Positions 16,703 to 25,340 of a DNA stretch of 64,000 nt are shown in pieces. A program made the translations under genes and the position numbers. Each line of letters opens with the position of its first letter. Position 1 is the stretch's first letter. Origin of the DNA: Nonlabens sp. Ci31 (GTDB taxonomy: Bacteria; Bacteroidota; Bacteroidia; Flavobacteriales; Flavobacteriaceae); assembly GCF_012974865.1 (NCBI RefSeq), contig NZ_CP043633.1:1674001-1738000 (forward strand), written 5' to 3'. The notes beneath the pieces were generated by a model that was not told the origin of the DNA, did not search any database, and was given only the letters and a program-made list of their open reading frames with translations.

Positions 16703-16792
16703 GTTCCAAAATAATCAAATAAGCGCATCATTCAACTTAATAATAGAAGCTTAACAAATAATTTTCAGTGTAGTTGGTACTTTTTAAAGCAT

Positions 16793-16838
16793 AAAAAAAT
16801 CGTCTTATGGAGATCAACGGACTTCCATAAGACGATTT
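16793..16838 (-). terminator. Rho-independent terminator after accD
   Basis: A 15-bp perfect stem (16797-16811 with 16824-16838) has a 12-nt loop. On the minus strand it is followed by a run of T. It ends the accD transcript 20 bp after the stop codon. Confidence 0.85.
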
Positions 16839-16856
16839 ATAATTAATTATTTTAAG

Positions 16857-17720
16857 TTAAGCTACCACCTTTACTTTTCTGTTCAGAATCAGGTTAAGGT
16901 ATTGATTCACTTTCTTTTTAAGTTCATTTCTAGGACATATAAAGTCTAGGAAGCCTTTTTCAAGAAGGAATTCTGCTGTTTGGAATCCTTCTGGAAGTTC
17001 TTTTCCTGTGGTATCTCTAACCACACGAGGTCCCGCAAAGGCAATTAAAGCTCCAGGTTCTCCTATATTAATATCTCCCAACATAGCAAATGAGGCAGTT
17101 GTCCCACCGGTAGTAGGGTCTGTGCATAAAGAGACATAAGGAATTCCTGCATCGCTTAATTGAGCAAGTTTAGCACTTGTTTTTGCCAGCTGCATTAATG
17201 ATAGTGCCGCTTCCATCATACGCGCACCACCAGACTTAGAAATGATCATAAATGGAATGTTGTTCTTAAGGGAATAGTCTGCTGCTCGAGCAATTTTTTC
17301 TCCTACAACACTACCCATAGAACCACCTATAAATGCAAAGTCCATACAAGCTATTACAAGATCATTACCATCAGATTTACCTACTGCTGTGCGCACGGCG
17401 TCCTTAAGTCCTGTTTTCTTTTGAGCTGCCTCTATACGATCTGTGTATTTCTTAGTGTCCTCAAAATCTAAAGGATCTTTAGAAACAATATTAGGATTGA
17501 GCTCTTTGTATTTATTGTCGTCAAACAAGATTTCAAAGTACTCATTACTTCCTATCCTTACGTGATACCCATCTTCTGGGCTCACATAAAAATTATTTTT
17601 AAGTTGATCGGTATCTACTATCTTTCCAGTAGGCGATTTGTACCACAATCCCTTAGGTGTGTCTTTCTTTGCCTCTGTAGGTGTAGTAATTCCTTTTTTG
17701 TCTCTTTTAAACCAAGCCAT
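16857..17720 (-). CDS. accD: Acetyl-CoA carboxylase carboxyltransferase subunit beta
   Basis: AccD with AccA transfers the carboxyl group from biotin to acetyl-CoA, the first step of fatty-acid synthesis. The 287-residue product has the crotonase-like core ([50 protein letters not shown]). The N-terminal zinc ribbon is degenerate: where other bacteria have two CxxC pairs there is YKSPTGK and VSPEDGY, with no cysteines. To my knowledge the same loss is seen across Flavobacteriia. It lies 56 bp downstream of fbaA on the same strand. Confidence 0.95.
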   Translation of the reverse strand: MAWFKRDKKGITTPTEAKKDTPKGLWYKSPTGKIVDTDQLKNNFYVSPEDGYHVRIGSNEYFEILFDDNKYKELNPNIVSKDPLDFEDTKKYTDRIEAAQKKTGLKDAVRTAVGKSDGNDLVIACMDFAFIGGSMGSVVGEKIARAADYSLKNNIPFMIISKSGGARMMEAALSLMQLAKTSAKLAQLSDAGIPYVSLCTDPTTGGTTASFAMLGDINIGEPGALIAFAGPRVVRDTTGKELPEGFQTAEFLLEKGFLDFICPRNELKKKVNQYLNLILNRKVKVVA

Positions 17721-17776
17721 ATATTTTTCCGTAAAAAAGTATTTAAATCCTTTAGGATTCAGATACTAGGGTTTAT

Positions 17777-18844
17777 TTATAACGTATTGATGTTATTTAG
17801 ATCTTCAAAAGCTTGCTTTAATCGAGCTTTAAAAGACTCTTCTCCTACACGCAACCATTTACGTGGATCGTAATATTTTTTATTAGGTGAATCGGCACCA
17901 GATGAGTTTCCTATTTGGGAACTTAAGAAGTCATCGTTACGGTCCATGTATTTTTTAATACCATCTGCAAATGCCCATTGCAGGTCTGTATCGATGTTCA
18001 TTTTTATAACTCCATAACCTATGGCTTCTCTTATTTCTTCTAGTGTAGAACCAGAACCACCGTGGAATACAAAATCGATGTGATTATGCGCTACGTTGTA
18101 TTTTTTAGAGATGTATTCTTGAGAGTTTTTAAGAATTTTAGGAGTCAATTTTACATTACCAGGCTTATAAACACCGTGAACGTTACCAAATGCTGCTGCA
18201 ATAGTGAATTTATCACTCACCTTTTTAAGCTCTTCATAGGCATAAGCCACTTCTTCTGGTTGGGTGTACAGCTTGGACTCATCTACATCACTATTATCTA
18301 CACCATCTTCTTCTCCACCTGTAATACCTAACTCTATTTCTAAAGTCATGTCCATTTTAGACATTCTTTCTAAGTAACGTTTACAGATCTCTATATTTTC
18401 TTCTAATGGCTCTTCACTAAGATCGATCATGTGTGAAGAGTATAAACTTTTCCCGCTTTCGCGAAAGCGTGCTTCACTAGCATCTAATAAACCATCGATC
18501 CATGGGAGTAAGCTTTTTGCACAGTGGTCGGTATGTAAGATAACGCTTGCACCATATGCTTCAGCAAGTCGGTGTACATGCTCTGCACCAGCGATACCAC
18601 CTAAAATAGCGGCTCTTTGGTTGTCATTTTTCAATCCTTTTCCAGCATTGAAAACAGAGCCTCCATTGGAATATTGAATAATTACTGGAGAGTTTAACTC
18701 TGCAGCAGTTTCCATAACAGCGTTCACGGTATTAGAACCTACGACATTTACTGCAGGAAGTGCATAGCCGTTTTCTTTTGCGTGATTGAATATTTCTTGA
18801 ACTTGGTCGCCAGTGGCAACTCCTGGTTTAATTTTATGACTCAT
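17777..18844 (-). CDS. fbaA: Class II fructose-bisphosphate aldolase
   Basis: The 355-residue zinc enzyme of glycolysis and gluconeogenesis splits fructose 1,6-bisphosphate. It has HTDHCAK at 104-110 with zinc-binding His and catalytic Asp, EIELGITGGEEDG, NVHGVY and FHGGSGST. It matches the E. coli FbaA type along its whole length. Residues 126-130 (RFRES) are encoded by the dispersed palindrome at 18454. Aligned by memory to E. coli FbaA there is no insertion there, so the palindrome arose by substitution. Two TATTTTTG -7-like boxes lie just upstream (18864-18881, minus strand). Confidence 0.95.
   Translation of the reverse strand: MSHKIKPGVATGDQVQEIFNHAKENGYALPAVNVVGSNTVNAVMETAAELNSPVIIQYSNGGSVFNAGKGLKNDNQRAAILGGIAGAEHVHRLAEAYGASVILHTDHCAKSLLPWIDGLLDASEARFRESGKSLYSSHMIDLSEEPLEENIEICKRYLERMSKMDMTLEIELGITGGEEDGVDNSDVDESKLYTQPEEVAYAYEELKKVSDKFTIAAAFGNVHGVYKPGNVKLTPKILKNSQEYISKKYNVAHNHIDFVFHGGSGSTLEEIREAIGYGVIKMNIDTDLQWAFADGIKKYMDRNDDFLSSQIGNSSGADSPNKKYYDPRKWLRVGEESFKARLKQAFEDLNNINTL
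18454..18469. repeat. 16-bp palindrome, copy 2
   Basis: A perfect copy inside fbaA, read as RFRES. Confidence 0.9.
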
Positions 18845-18900
18845 ATTTCTGTGTATTGAATAGCAAAAATAAGCAAAAATAAACGCCTTTGTTACGGTTA

Positions 18901-21453
18901 CTAAAAAGGATAATTAATCCCAACGTTAAGAACAGACTTAGAAATCTTGAATTCTTTGAGCCACCTTCTGTTTTCTTCTAGAGCTGGGTTGTAGGTTTTA
19001 AAGCCCATGTCAAATCTCAATACAAAAAAGCCAAAATCATAACGCAAGCCAGCACCAGTGCCTAATGCTAAGTATTCTAGATCACTTATATTGTTAAAAA
19101 TAGCATCTGGATCATCTTCAATATCAAGTACGTTATAAATATTACCTACATCTGCAAAAACAGCACCTTTAAAAGCTCCTGATATAGGGAATCGATATTC
19201 TACATTAAAGGCTAGCTTCATGTTTGCTTCATTAAAATCATTAAGGCCGCCAGTCTTCCCAGGTCCTAATTCATAGGCTTGCCAGGCTCTGTTATCATTA
19301 GGTCCACCGGCAAAAAAAGATCTTATAAATGGAATGTTATCGGAGTTGCTATATGGAATCGCTATACCACCAAAAGCTCTTATGGCAAGTACGTGGTTAT
19401 TGACATATTGCCAGTGTTTGATGTAGTCAATTTCTGTTTTTATGTATTGGCTGTATTCTACCCCAAAAACACGTCTTCTGTTATTGTCATTTTTATTAAT
19501 ACCAGCAAGACTTGATATTCCTGAAAGCACATTTCCAGCAGCTTCTATTCTCAAATTGAATCTAGAAAAGTCATCGTCATAAATCCCTACTCTATTGTTG
19601 CGTGTCCAGCTGTAACTTGATGATATGATCAAGTTGTTTTGCGATAATCGATTCCGGCGTTCCCTTACATTTCTTATGATCTCTCTTTGAGCTGCGTCTG
19701 CACCTAAATTACCTGCTATCGCATCATTTATAAATGCTGTAGTGCCTTCTGGAATGGTCAGGTTACCGCTATCATTCACATAAGTAGGATCATTAATGTT
19801 CAAATCGTTTGCTAGATCATTAATACTACCATAACTACTTTGGTACACATTAAAGAAATTACTTGGGTCTAGATTTCGTACATATTGGGCGTTGACTAGG
19901 TCTAGTCGTGTACTTTTTATAGCAGTCTGTCTCCAGTTATAGGTAAGTGCTCCATTGAGACTTTGTTTATCGAGTCCTATATTTGTCTGGCTAAAAAAAC
20001 CAACTGAAAAATTTGTTGATGGAGACATGTATTTAGGAATCAAGTTGTCGAGTCTAAATGGAAGGAAGAGACGTGGAAAACTCAAACGTGCATCTGCGCC
20101 TAATTCTTGAAGATCAAAAAATCTAGAGTCCCCAGTTGCAGCATTGGTACTAGCGCCTATATTACCTCTAAAAGAGATATCAAGCAATTCGCTACCTCTA
20201 AAAAGGTTTCTAATCAACAAGGAAGTATTGAGACCTACTCCTATCGCTTGTATGTTGCTATGTGTAGCCTCAACTCCATAGGTGAATTCAAATTTCTTTT
20301 TTGAAGTCAACAATACATTTGCAATAAGATCTGTACCAGTGGAATCTCTAGGATCTGCATCATACCGGATAGTAGGATATAAAAAGCTCTGAAGTTCAGT
20401 GATTCTTCTGTAGGTCCTGTCACGATCTATGTCTCTATAAACATCTCCTTTATGAAAAAAGATAGCGTCAGTAAGGGTAGATTTTTTGTATTTACGTTTT
20501 CCAAAGCGCAGTATGTTATAATTTTCATATCCTGAGGTGTCTGCCACGTTATTGCTTGTCGCATTTTGATAGTCAGGAATGATATTTACTTCACTAATCT
20601 TATGGACTCTATAGGGAACGGTAATGGTTGAGTCTCCATCTTGTACTTCACGATCTTTTATAATTAACGTGATGTTTGCTCTTTGATTGGTCTGAACGGT
20701 ATCTCCTTCAAATCTTATGTTTTCCTTTTCCATATGAAAAGCACCGTGGTTACGAAAATAAGAGTTAAGTCGGTCTCTTTCTGCATTGATATCTGGGGTG
20801 AAATATTGTTCTCCATTTTTTAGAATACTCTCTGATTTAACGAGTTGATATAAAGAATCGATAATAGGAGTAGCTATTTGAGTGGTAATACTATCTATTT
20901 TATAGGGTTGATTCTTGGTAACATAATATTCTATTCGGGCTCTTTTTTTGTTTTTACTGTCAATTACTTTGTGATCGACCGCTGTGTTGAACCAGCCTTG
21001 ATTCCAGTACCATGCTCTTAGCCTTTCTTTAGATTTATCAATTGCCACATCATCAATTAGTGCAGGGGCTTCTCCGGTTCTTTTTAACCAATTATTAAAA
21101 TCTACAAGGCTTTGTCCTAATCCCATAGTTTGCTTCTCAGACAGTATGGCGTTACGTCTTTTCAAACCTTTGGGATGGTCTTGCATCCATTTTAAATAAA
21201 TTGAATCGCGATGAGGTCTTGCAAGATTATAAATATGGAGACGCAGTGGTATACCGAGTACCTTTTGATTAGGCTGCAATACAGGAAGGGTATTTACTCT
21301 TGGGTCTCTAGGTGAGGCACTATCGATTAGGATGGTGCTTTTTGTAAGAAGTGTTTTTGCTTCAGGAACGCGTTTGATAGCGTTACAGGAAACTAATAAG
21401 ATAATAAGCAATATAATTAAGCCTATTTTTGCATGAAGTCCTGTTTTTCCCAT
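18901..21453 (-). CDS. tamL: TamL, translocation and assembly module lipoprotein (BamA/TamA-like)
   Basis: The 850-residue outer-membrane protein starts at MGKTGLHAK, with a lipobox LLVSC (Cys23). POTRA-like repeats follow and a C-terminal BamA-type 16-strand barrel with FIRSFFAGGPNDNRAW, an LGPG segment and GAVFADVGNIY. TamL is the Bacteroidetes lipoprotein form of TamA and works with TamB in inserting proteins or moving lipids to the outer membrane. Here tamB is not adjacent. A full-consensus promoter sits 12 bp upstream and overlaps the start of the divergent methyltransferase gene. Confidence 0.85.
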   Translation of the reverse strand: MGKTGLHAKIGLIILLIILLVSCNAIKRVPEAKTLLTKSTILIDSASPRDPRVNTLPVLQPNQKVLGIPLRLHIYNLARPHRDSIYLKWMQDHPKGLKRRNAILSEKQTMGLGQSLVDFNNWLKRTGEAPALIDDVAIDKSKERLRAWYWNQGWFNTAVDHKVIDSKNKKRARIEYYVTKNQPYKIDSITTQIATPIIDSLYQLVKSESILKNGEQYFTPDINAERDRLNSYFRNHGAFHMEKENIRFEGDTVQTNQRANITLIIKDREVQDGDSTITVPYRVHKISEVNIIPDYQNATSNNVADTSGYENYNILRFGKRKYKKSTLTDAIFFHKGDVYRDIDRDRTYRRITELQSFLYPTIRYDADPRDSTGTDLIANVLLTSKKKFEFTYGVEATHSNIQAIGVGLNTSLLIRNLFRGSELLDISFRGNIGASTNAATGDSRFFDLQELGADARLSFPRLFLPFRLDNLIPKYMSPSTNFSVGFFSQTNIGLDKQSLNGALTYNWRQTAIKSTRLDLVNAQYVRNLDPSNFFNVYQSSYGSINDLANDLNINDPTYVNDSGNLTIPEGTTAFINDAIAGNLGADAAQREIIRNVRERRNRLSQNNLIISSSYSWTRNNRVGIYDDDFSRFNLRIEAAGNVLSGISSLAGINKNDNNRRRVFGVEYSQYIKTEIDYIKHWQYVNNHVLAIRAFGGIAIPYSNSDNIPFIRSFFAGGPNDNRAWQAYELGPGKTGGLNDFNEANMKLAFNVEYRFPISGAFKGAVFADVGNIYNVLDIEDDPDAIFNNISDLEYLALGTGAGLRYDFGFFVLRFDMGFKTYNPALEENRRWLKEFKISKSVLNVGINYPF

Positions 21454-21464
21454 AGTACAATATT

Positions 21465-21494
21465 CAAAAATACGATTATAAATGATTACCAAAA
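21465..21494 (-). promoter_or_regulatory. Consensus Bacteroidetes promoter of tamL
   Basis: On the minus strand TTTTG (21494-21490) is followed after 17 bp by TATTTTTG (21472-21465), a full TAnnTTTG match. The tamL ATG begins 12 bp downstream of the box. The divergent trmH-type gene starts at 21482, inside this promoter, so its first codons double as tamL promoter sequence. Confidence 0.65.
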
Positions 21495-22210
21495 GCAAGT
21501 TAAAGCTTATCAAATCTCTTCATAGGAAAAAAATAAGGGAAGAGCACCAGCTTTTTATCGTAGAAGGATACAAATCTATTAGAGAACTCCTCAATTCTGG
21601 GCTTATTGCAGCAGATATTCTTATTGTTTCTGGGAATCATCAACTGGATGCTATAGAACCTGAAATAATAAGTGCAAAGGATATGAATATTCTTTCAAAC
21701 CTTAAAACTGCACCGGGATATCTGGCTGTTTTTAAGATGAATAAAAAGCAAGAGCTTCCTAAGACGGGTAAAATTATAGTTCTGGATGATGTAAAAGATC
21801 CAGGTAATTTAGGCACCATTATAAGACTGGCAGACTGGTTCGGTATAGAACATATCGTTTGTAGTATGGAAACAGTTGATGTTTATAATTCAAAGTCTGT
21901 GCAGGCCAGTATGGCATCGCTAGCAAGAGTTCAAATTCACTATACGAACCTTAAAGAATACCTCAGTAATTCGTTACTTCCTATTTTTCCTACCGCTATG
22001 GGTGGAACAAGTATTTATACAGCAACACTTCCAGAACAAGGGATCATTATAATGGGAAATGAATCTCACGGAATAAGTGAAGACTTATTAGCTACAGGGA
22101 CTCCTATCAGTATACCTCAATATGGAAAGCTGCAAAACACAGAAAGTCTTAATGTGGCTATGGCCACATCTGTCATATTGGGAGAATGGCTGCGCTCTTC
22201 ATCTATTTAG
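21482..22210 (+). CDS. TrmH/SpoU-family RNA 2'-O-methyltransferase
   Basis: The 242-residue protein has the SPOUT motifs: VLDDVKDPGNLGTIIRLADW (motif 1), IIMGNESHGIS (motif 2) and NTESLNVAMATSVILGEW (motif 3). An N-terminal L30e-like substrate-binding part precedes them (RKKIREEHQLFIVEGYKS). It methylates 2'-OH groups in rRNA or tRNA using SAM; the exact nucleotide cannot be inferred. It is divergent from tamL, with starts 29 bp apart. Confidence 0.9.
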   Translation: MITKSKLKLIKSLHRKKIREEHQLFIVEGYKSIRELLNSGLIAADILIVSGNHQLDAIEPEIISAKDMNILSNLKTAPGYLAVFKMNKKQELPKTGKIIVLDDVKDPGNLGTIIRLADWFGIEHIVCSMETVDVYNSKSVQASMASLARVQIHYTNLKEYLSNSLLPIFPTAMGGTSIYTATLPEQGIIIMGNESHGISEDLLATGTPISIPQYGKLQNTESLNVAMATSVILGEWLRSSSI

Positions 22211-22348
22211 CCCTAAAACAGGGCATATCATTAGTTTCCTTTTTGACATATTAAGATATCACAGTAGTTAAAGCGGTGCTGAGGTTCTACAGATCATCTG
22301 AATTACAAATAGTCCAAATTGAGAAGACGATTTTTCGCTAAATAGAGG

Positions 22349-23050
22349 TTACTGAAATGTGAAGTTGATAAAAAGTCCTCGAGACTGCATGCTTGTAATA
22401 TTACTCGTCCATGCACTATTAGGATCTGCGTCACGCACGAGTTCGTCTCCCATGGCAAACACCCCTCTTATAGAAGGAGAAAATTTAAAATAAAACAAAT
22501 AAAGATCTATACCTATTCCCAATTCGTAATTAAAAACACTGCTAGTCTGTCTAAATTGTCCTGCGCTATTGTCGTCTGGATTATCTTGATTGCTGCTCAA
22601 GTTATTGGACCAGGAAGCTCCAGCTACGATAAAAGGTTTCCAGTTGTTAGACCTCTTTGTAGAAAATTTTACAAGTAGAGGGATATGAATGTAAGTAGAG
22701 GTAACCTCACGTTCCATTTGCGCAACTGTTGTCAGAGAAGGATCCGGAAAAGTTAAGTTTCTAGTGGCAAAAACAATTCCGGGCTCTAGCCTTAAATTGA
22801 AGTAATCGTTAAGACGTAAATCACCTATAAGGCCTACATTAAAACCCGCACTGGACTCTGTGATGATATCTTCAGTAATTTCATTATAATCAAACTTGTA
22901 ATCATAAGAATTAAAACCCAAATAATAACCCCAAGTTAAAGTCTTCTGATCAAAGTTCTCTAAATTTTTAATTTTTTCTTTTGAAAATAATTGCGCATTT
23001 GCGGTCTGAAAACCCATTGCTACAACTATGATGACCATAAGGTGTCTCAT
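22349..23050 (-). CDS. porT: Type IX secretion system protein PorT
   Basis: The 233-residue outer-membrane beta-barrel has a signal peptide ending ANAQ, an ENFDQKTLTWGYYLGFN start, a central HIPLLVKFSTK strand and a terminal LFINFTFQ. PorT is required for the gliding/type IX secretion machinery. Its place directly downstream of ubiE (1 bp gap) is the arrangement I know from many Flavobacteriia and supports the call. A type IX substrate lies in the same window (51977-55432) and a plug protein at 43812. Confidence 0.85.
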   Translation of the reverse strand: MRHLMVIIVVAMGFQTANAQLFSKEKIKNLENFDQKTLTWGYYLGFNSYDYKFDYNEITEDIITESSAGFNVGLIGDLRLNDYFNLRLEPGIVFATRNLTFPDPSLTTVAQMEREVTSTYIHIPLLVKFSTKRSNNWKPFIVAGASWSNNLSSNQDNPDDNSAGQFRQTSSVFNYELGIGIDLYLFYFKFSPSIRGVFAMGDELVRDADPNSAWTSNITSMQSRGLFINFTFQ

Positions 23051-23051
23051 A

Positions 23052-23786
23052 TTATGCTTTTACTGCTTTATAAATGGTGGATGCACCATGAAATTGTAAT
23101 TCGTTTTCTACTTCTTTAAACCCTACTTTCTTTAAAATATTGTTGAACTTCTCTCCATAAGGAAATTTAGAGGCACTATTAGAAAGATAACGATAGGCGA
23201 TTTTATCCTTTGAAAATAATTTCCCCAGTGCAGGTACGATCACACCAGAATACAAATAATAACCTTGTTTGAAAGGAAACTTTGTCGGCACACTGGTTTC
23301 TAAAATAACTAAAATTCCGCCAGGTTTTAAAACTCTTAAAATTTCAGACAATCCTTTTTCAAGATCTTCAAAATTACGCACTCCATAAGAAACTGTTACG
23401 GCATCTATAGAGGCGTCTTCAAATTGTAAATTTTCAGAATCTCCTAATACCATTTCTATACGGTCATCTAGATGCTCTTCTTTCACTTTCACTTTTCCTA
23501 CTTCCAGCATACCACTAGAAATATCGAGTCCTATTAATTTTTTTGCGTCCGTTTGCTGCGCCATTTTAATAACCAAGTCACCGGTTCCAGTAGCGATGTC
23601 CATAATCACTTCAGGATGCTGTGCAGCTACCATTTTCACGACATTATCACGCCATTTTTGGTCCAGACCAAGAGAAATCATTCGGTTGAGGCCATCGTAC
23701 TCACCACTGATGGTGTCAAACATCTTTGTGACTTGTTCTTTTTTTCCAGAATCTTCTTCTTTATAAGGCTTTACTTCTTCTGACAC
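23052..23786 (-). CDS. ubiE: Demethylmenaquinone methyltransferase
   Basis: UbiE/MenG methylates demethylmenaquinone with SAM in the last step of menaquinone synthesis. The 244-residue protein has the family motifs MFDTISGEYDGLNRMISLG, DIATGTGDL (SAM loop), SYGVRNFEDLEKGL and a YRYLSNSASKFP end. Menaquinone is the electron acceptor of the Na+-NQR encoded at 45 kb. It is followed directly by porT on the same transcript. Confidence 0.95.
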   Translation of the reverse strand: MSEEVKPYKEEDSGKKEQVTKMFDTISGEYDGLNRMISLGLDQKWRDNVVKMVAAQHPEVIMDIATGTGDLVIKMAQQTDAKKLIGLDISSGMLEVGKVKVKEEHLDDRIEMVLGDSENLQFEDASIDAVTVSYGVRNFEDLEKGLSEILRVLKPGGILVILETSVPTKFPFKQGYYLYSGVIVPALGKLFSKDKIAYRYLSNSASKFPYGEKFNNILKKVGFKEVENELQFHGASTIYKAVKA

Positions 23787-23848
23787 AATCTTTTTTTTAG
23801 AGCAGCAAAGATAATGCAGAGTGTTGAGGTTATTGCTATTCCCTTTCT

Positions 23849-23899
23849 ATTCTATCTTTAGAATGGAAGTTTACCCTAGTGTAGCTCAAGGCGAAAGCG
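23849..23899 (-). repeat. Long dispersed repeat, copy 4
   Basis: In minus orientation it reads CGCTTTCGCCTTGAGCTAC, then GGTAAACTTCC and a hairpin ATTCTA/TAGAAT. It lies between the divergent ubiE and trkA genes. Confidence 0.6.
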
Positions 23900-23990
23900 G
23901 GATAATCATCCAATTTACCGTTAAAAACTTAGCTTTTTTTATATTTTAGGTCACATTCTAGTATCTTTGATCTACTACAGATACGATTCT

Positions 23991-25340
23991 ATGAAAATCA
24001 TTATTGCAGGAGCTGGTGAGGTAGGTTTTCACCTGGCAAAACTGTTGTCCTACGAGTCACAAGACATCACGCTTATTGATCCGGTTCAAGAAAATTTACA
24101 GTACGCTGATACGCATTTAGATATACGAGTAATGCGGGGAGATTCTACCTCGATAAAAATTCTTCAAGATGCTCGTATAGACGAAGCAGACTTGGTCATT
24201 GCGGTGACCAGTAGCGAGACTACAAACATTACTATTTGCGTATTGGCAAAACAACTGGGTGCAAAACGAACTATCGCCCGTATAACCAATACAGAATTCC
24301 TGGAACATCAAGATTCCATAGGTTTTGCGGGTTTTGGGATTGATGAGTTGATCTCTCCCGAAGCATTAGCAAGTAAGGAAATCGAATTACTTCTCAATCA
24401 AAGTGCCTTTAATGACAGTTATGAATTCGAGGAAGGTGCGCTTACGATGGTAGGAGTCAACCTTCAACGTACGGCACAATTTGTTGGTAAAACAGTACAA
24501 CAGGCGGGTGAAATTTTTCCTGAAATTCATTTTATGCCCATTGCCATACAGCGTTTTGGTACGCAATATACGCTCATACCTAGGGGGGATACCCAGTTCA
24601 AAGAAGGAGACCAAGTTTATTTTATAACCACAACTGGTGGAGTGGAGGAGCTTTATAAACTTACTGGTAAAACAAAACAAGCCATGCGTAACGTCATGAT
24701 ACTAGGCGGTAGTAACATAGGTAAGCAAAGTGCTATGCAACTTTCTAAGGCCGGTATCAACGTTAAGCTGATAGAAAAGGATGCAAAAAAAGCCTTTGAT
24801 CTTGCTGATGCATTACCAGACGTGCTGGTTCTCAACGGGGATGGTCGCAATGTGGAATTACTTCAAGAGGAAAATATACATGAAATGGATGCCTTTATAG
24901 CGGTTACTGGAAATAGTGAGACCAATATCATCTCCTGTCTTATGGCTAAAAGTAAAAGTGTCAAGAAAACGATATCGCTTGTGGAGAATATGGATTACTT
25001 CCAATTGTCTCACAGTATAGGAATTGACACGTTGATCAATAAAAAATTACTTGCAGCAAATAATATCTTTAGATATGTGCGCAAAGGGGAAGTAGTCGCG
25101 ATGACAAAACTTAACAACATGAATGCAGAGCTGCTAGAATTTATTGTGCAACCAGAAAGCCCCGTATGTGGAAAAACCATAGCAAATGCTGGTGTACCTA
25201 GAAGCGCGATCATAGGTGGTGTAATAAGAGAAGGAATAGGTAATATAGTTTTGGGAAGTTTTATTATCAAGGCTGGTGATAGAGTGGTAGTTTGTTGTTT
25301 ACCACGATCCATTTCAAAAGTGGAAAAACTGTTCTTATAA
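23991..25340 (+). CDS. trkA: Trk potassium uptake protein TrkA
   Basis: The 449-residue cytoplasmic regulator gates the TrkH channel. It has two RCK units, each with an NAD-binding Rossmann motif: IIAGAGEVGFHLA at residues 3-15 and VMILGGSNIGKQS near 224. Each is followed by a TrkA_C domain. The ATG at 23991 is chosen because it begins right before the glycine motif. The stop codon overlaps the trkH start (TAATG), so the two are translationally coupled. Confidence 0.95.
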   Translation: MKIIIAGAGEVGFHLAKLLSYESQDITLIDPVQENLQYADTHLDIRVMRGDSTSIKILQDARIDEADLVIAVTSSETTNITICVLAKQLGAKRTIARITNTEFLEHQDSIGFAGFGIDELISPEALASKEIELLLNQSAFNDSYEFEEGALTMVGVNLQRTAQFVGKTVQQAGEIFPEIHFMPIAIQRFGTQYTLIPRGDTQFKEGDQVYFITTTGGVEELYKLTGKTKQAMRNVMILGGSNIGKQSAMQLSKAGINVKLIEKDAKKAFDLADALPDVLVLNGDGRNVELLQEENIHEMDAFIAVTGNSETNIISCLMAKSKSVKKTISLVENMDYFQLSHSIGIDTLINKKLLAANNIFRYVRKGEVVAMTKLNNMNAELLEFIVQPESPVCGKTIANAGVPRSAIIGGVIREGIGNIVLGSFIIKAGDRVVVCCLPRSISKVEKLFL

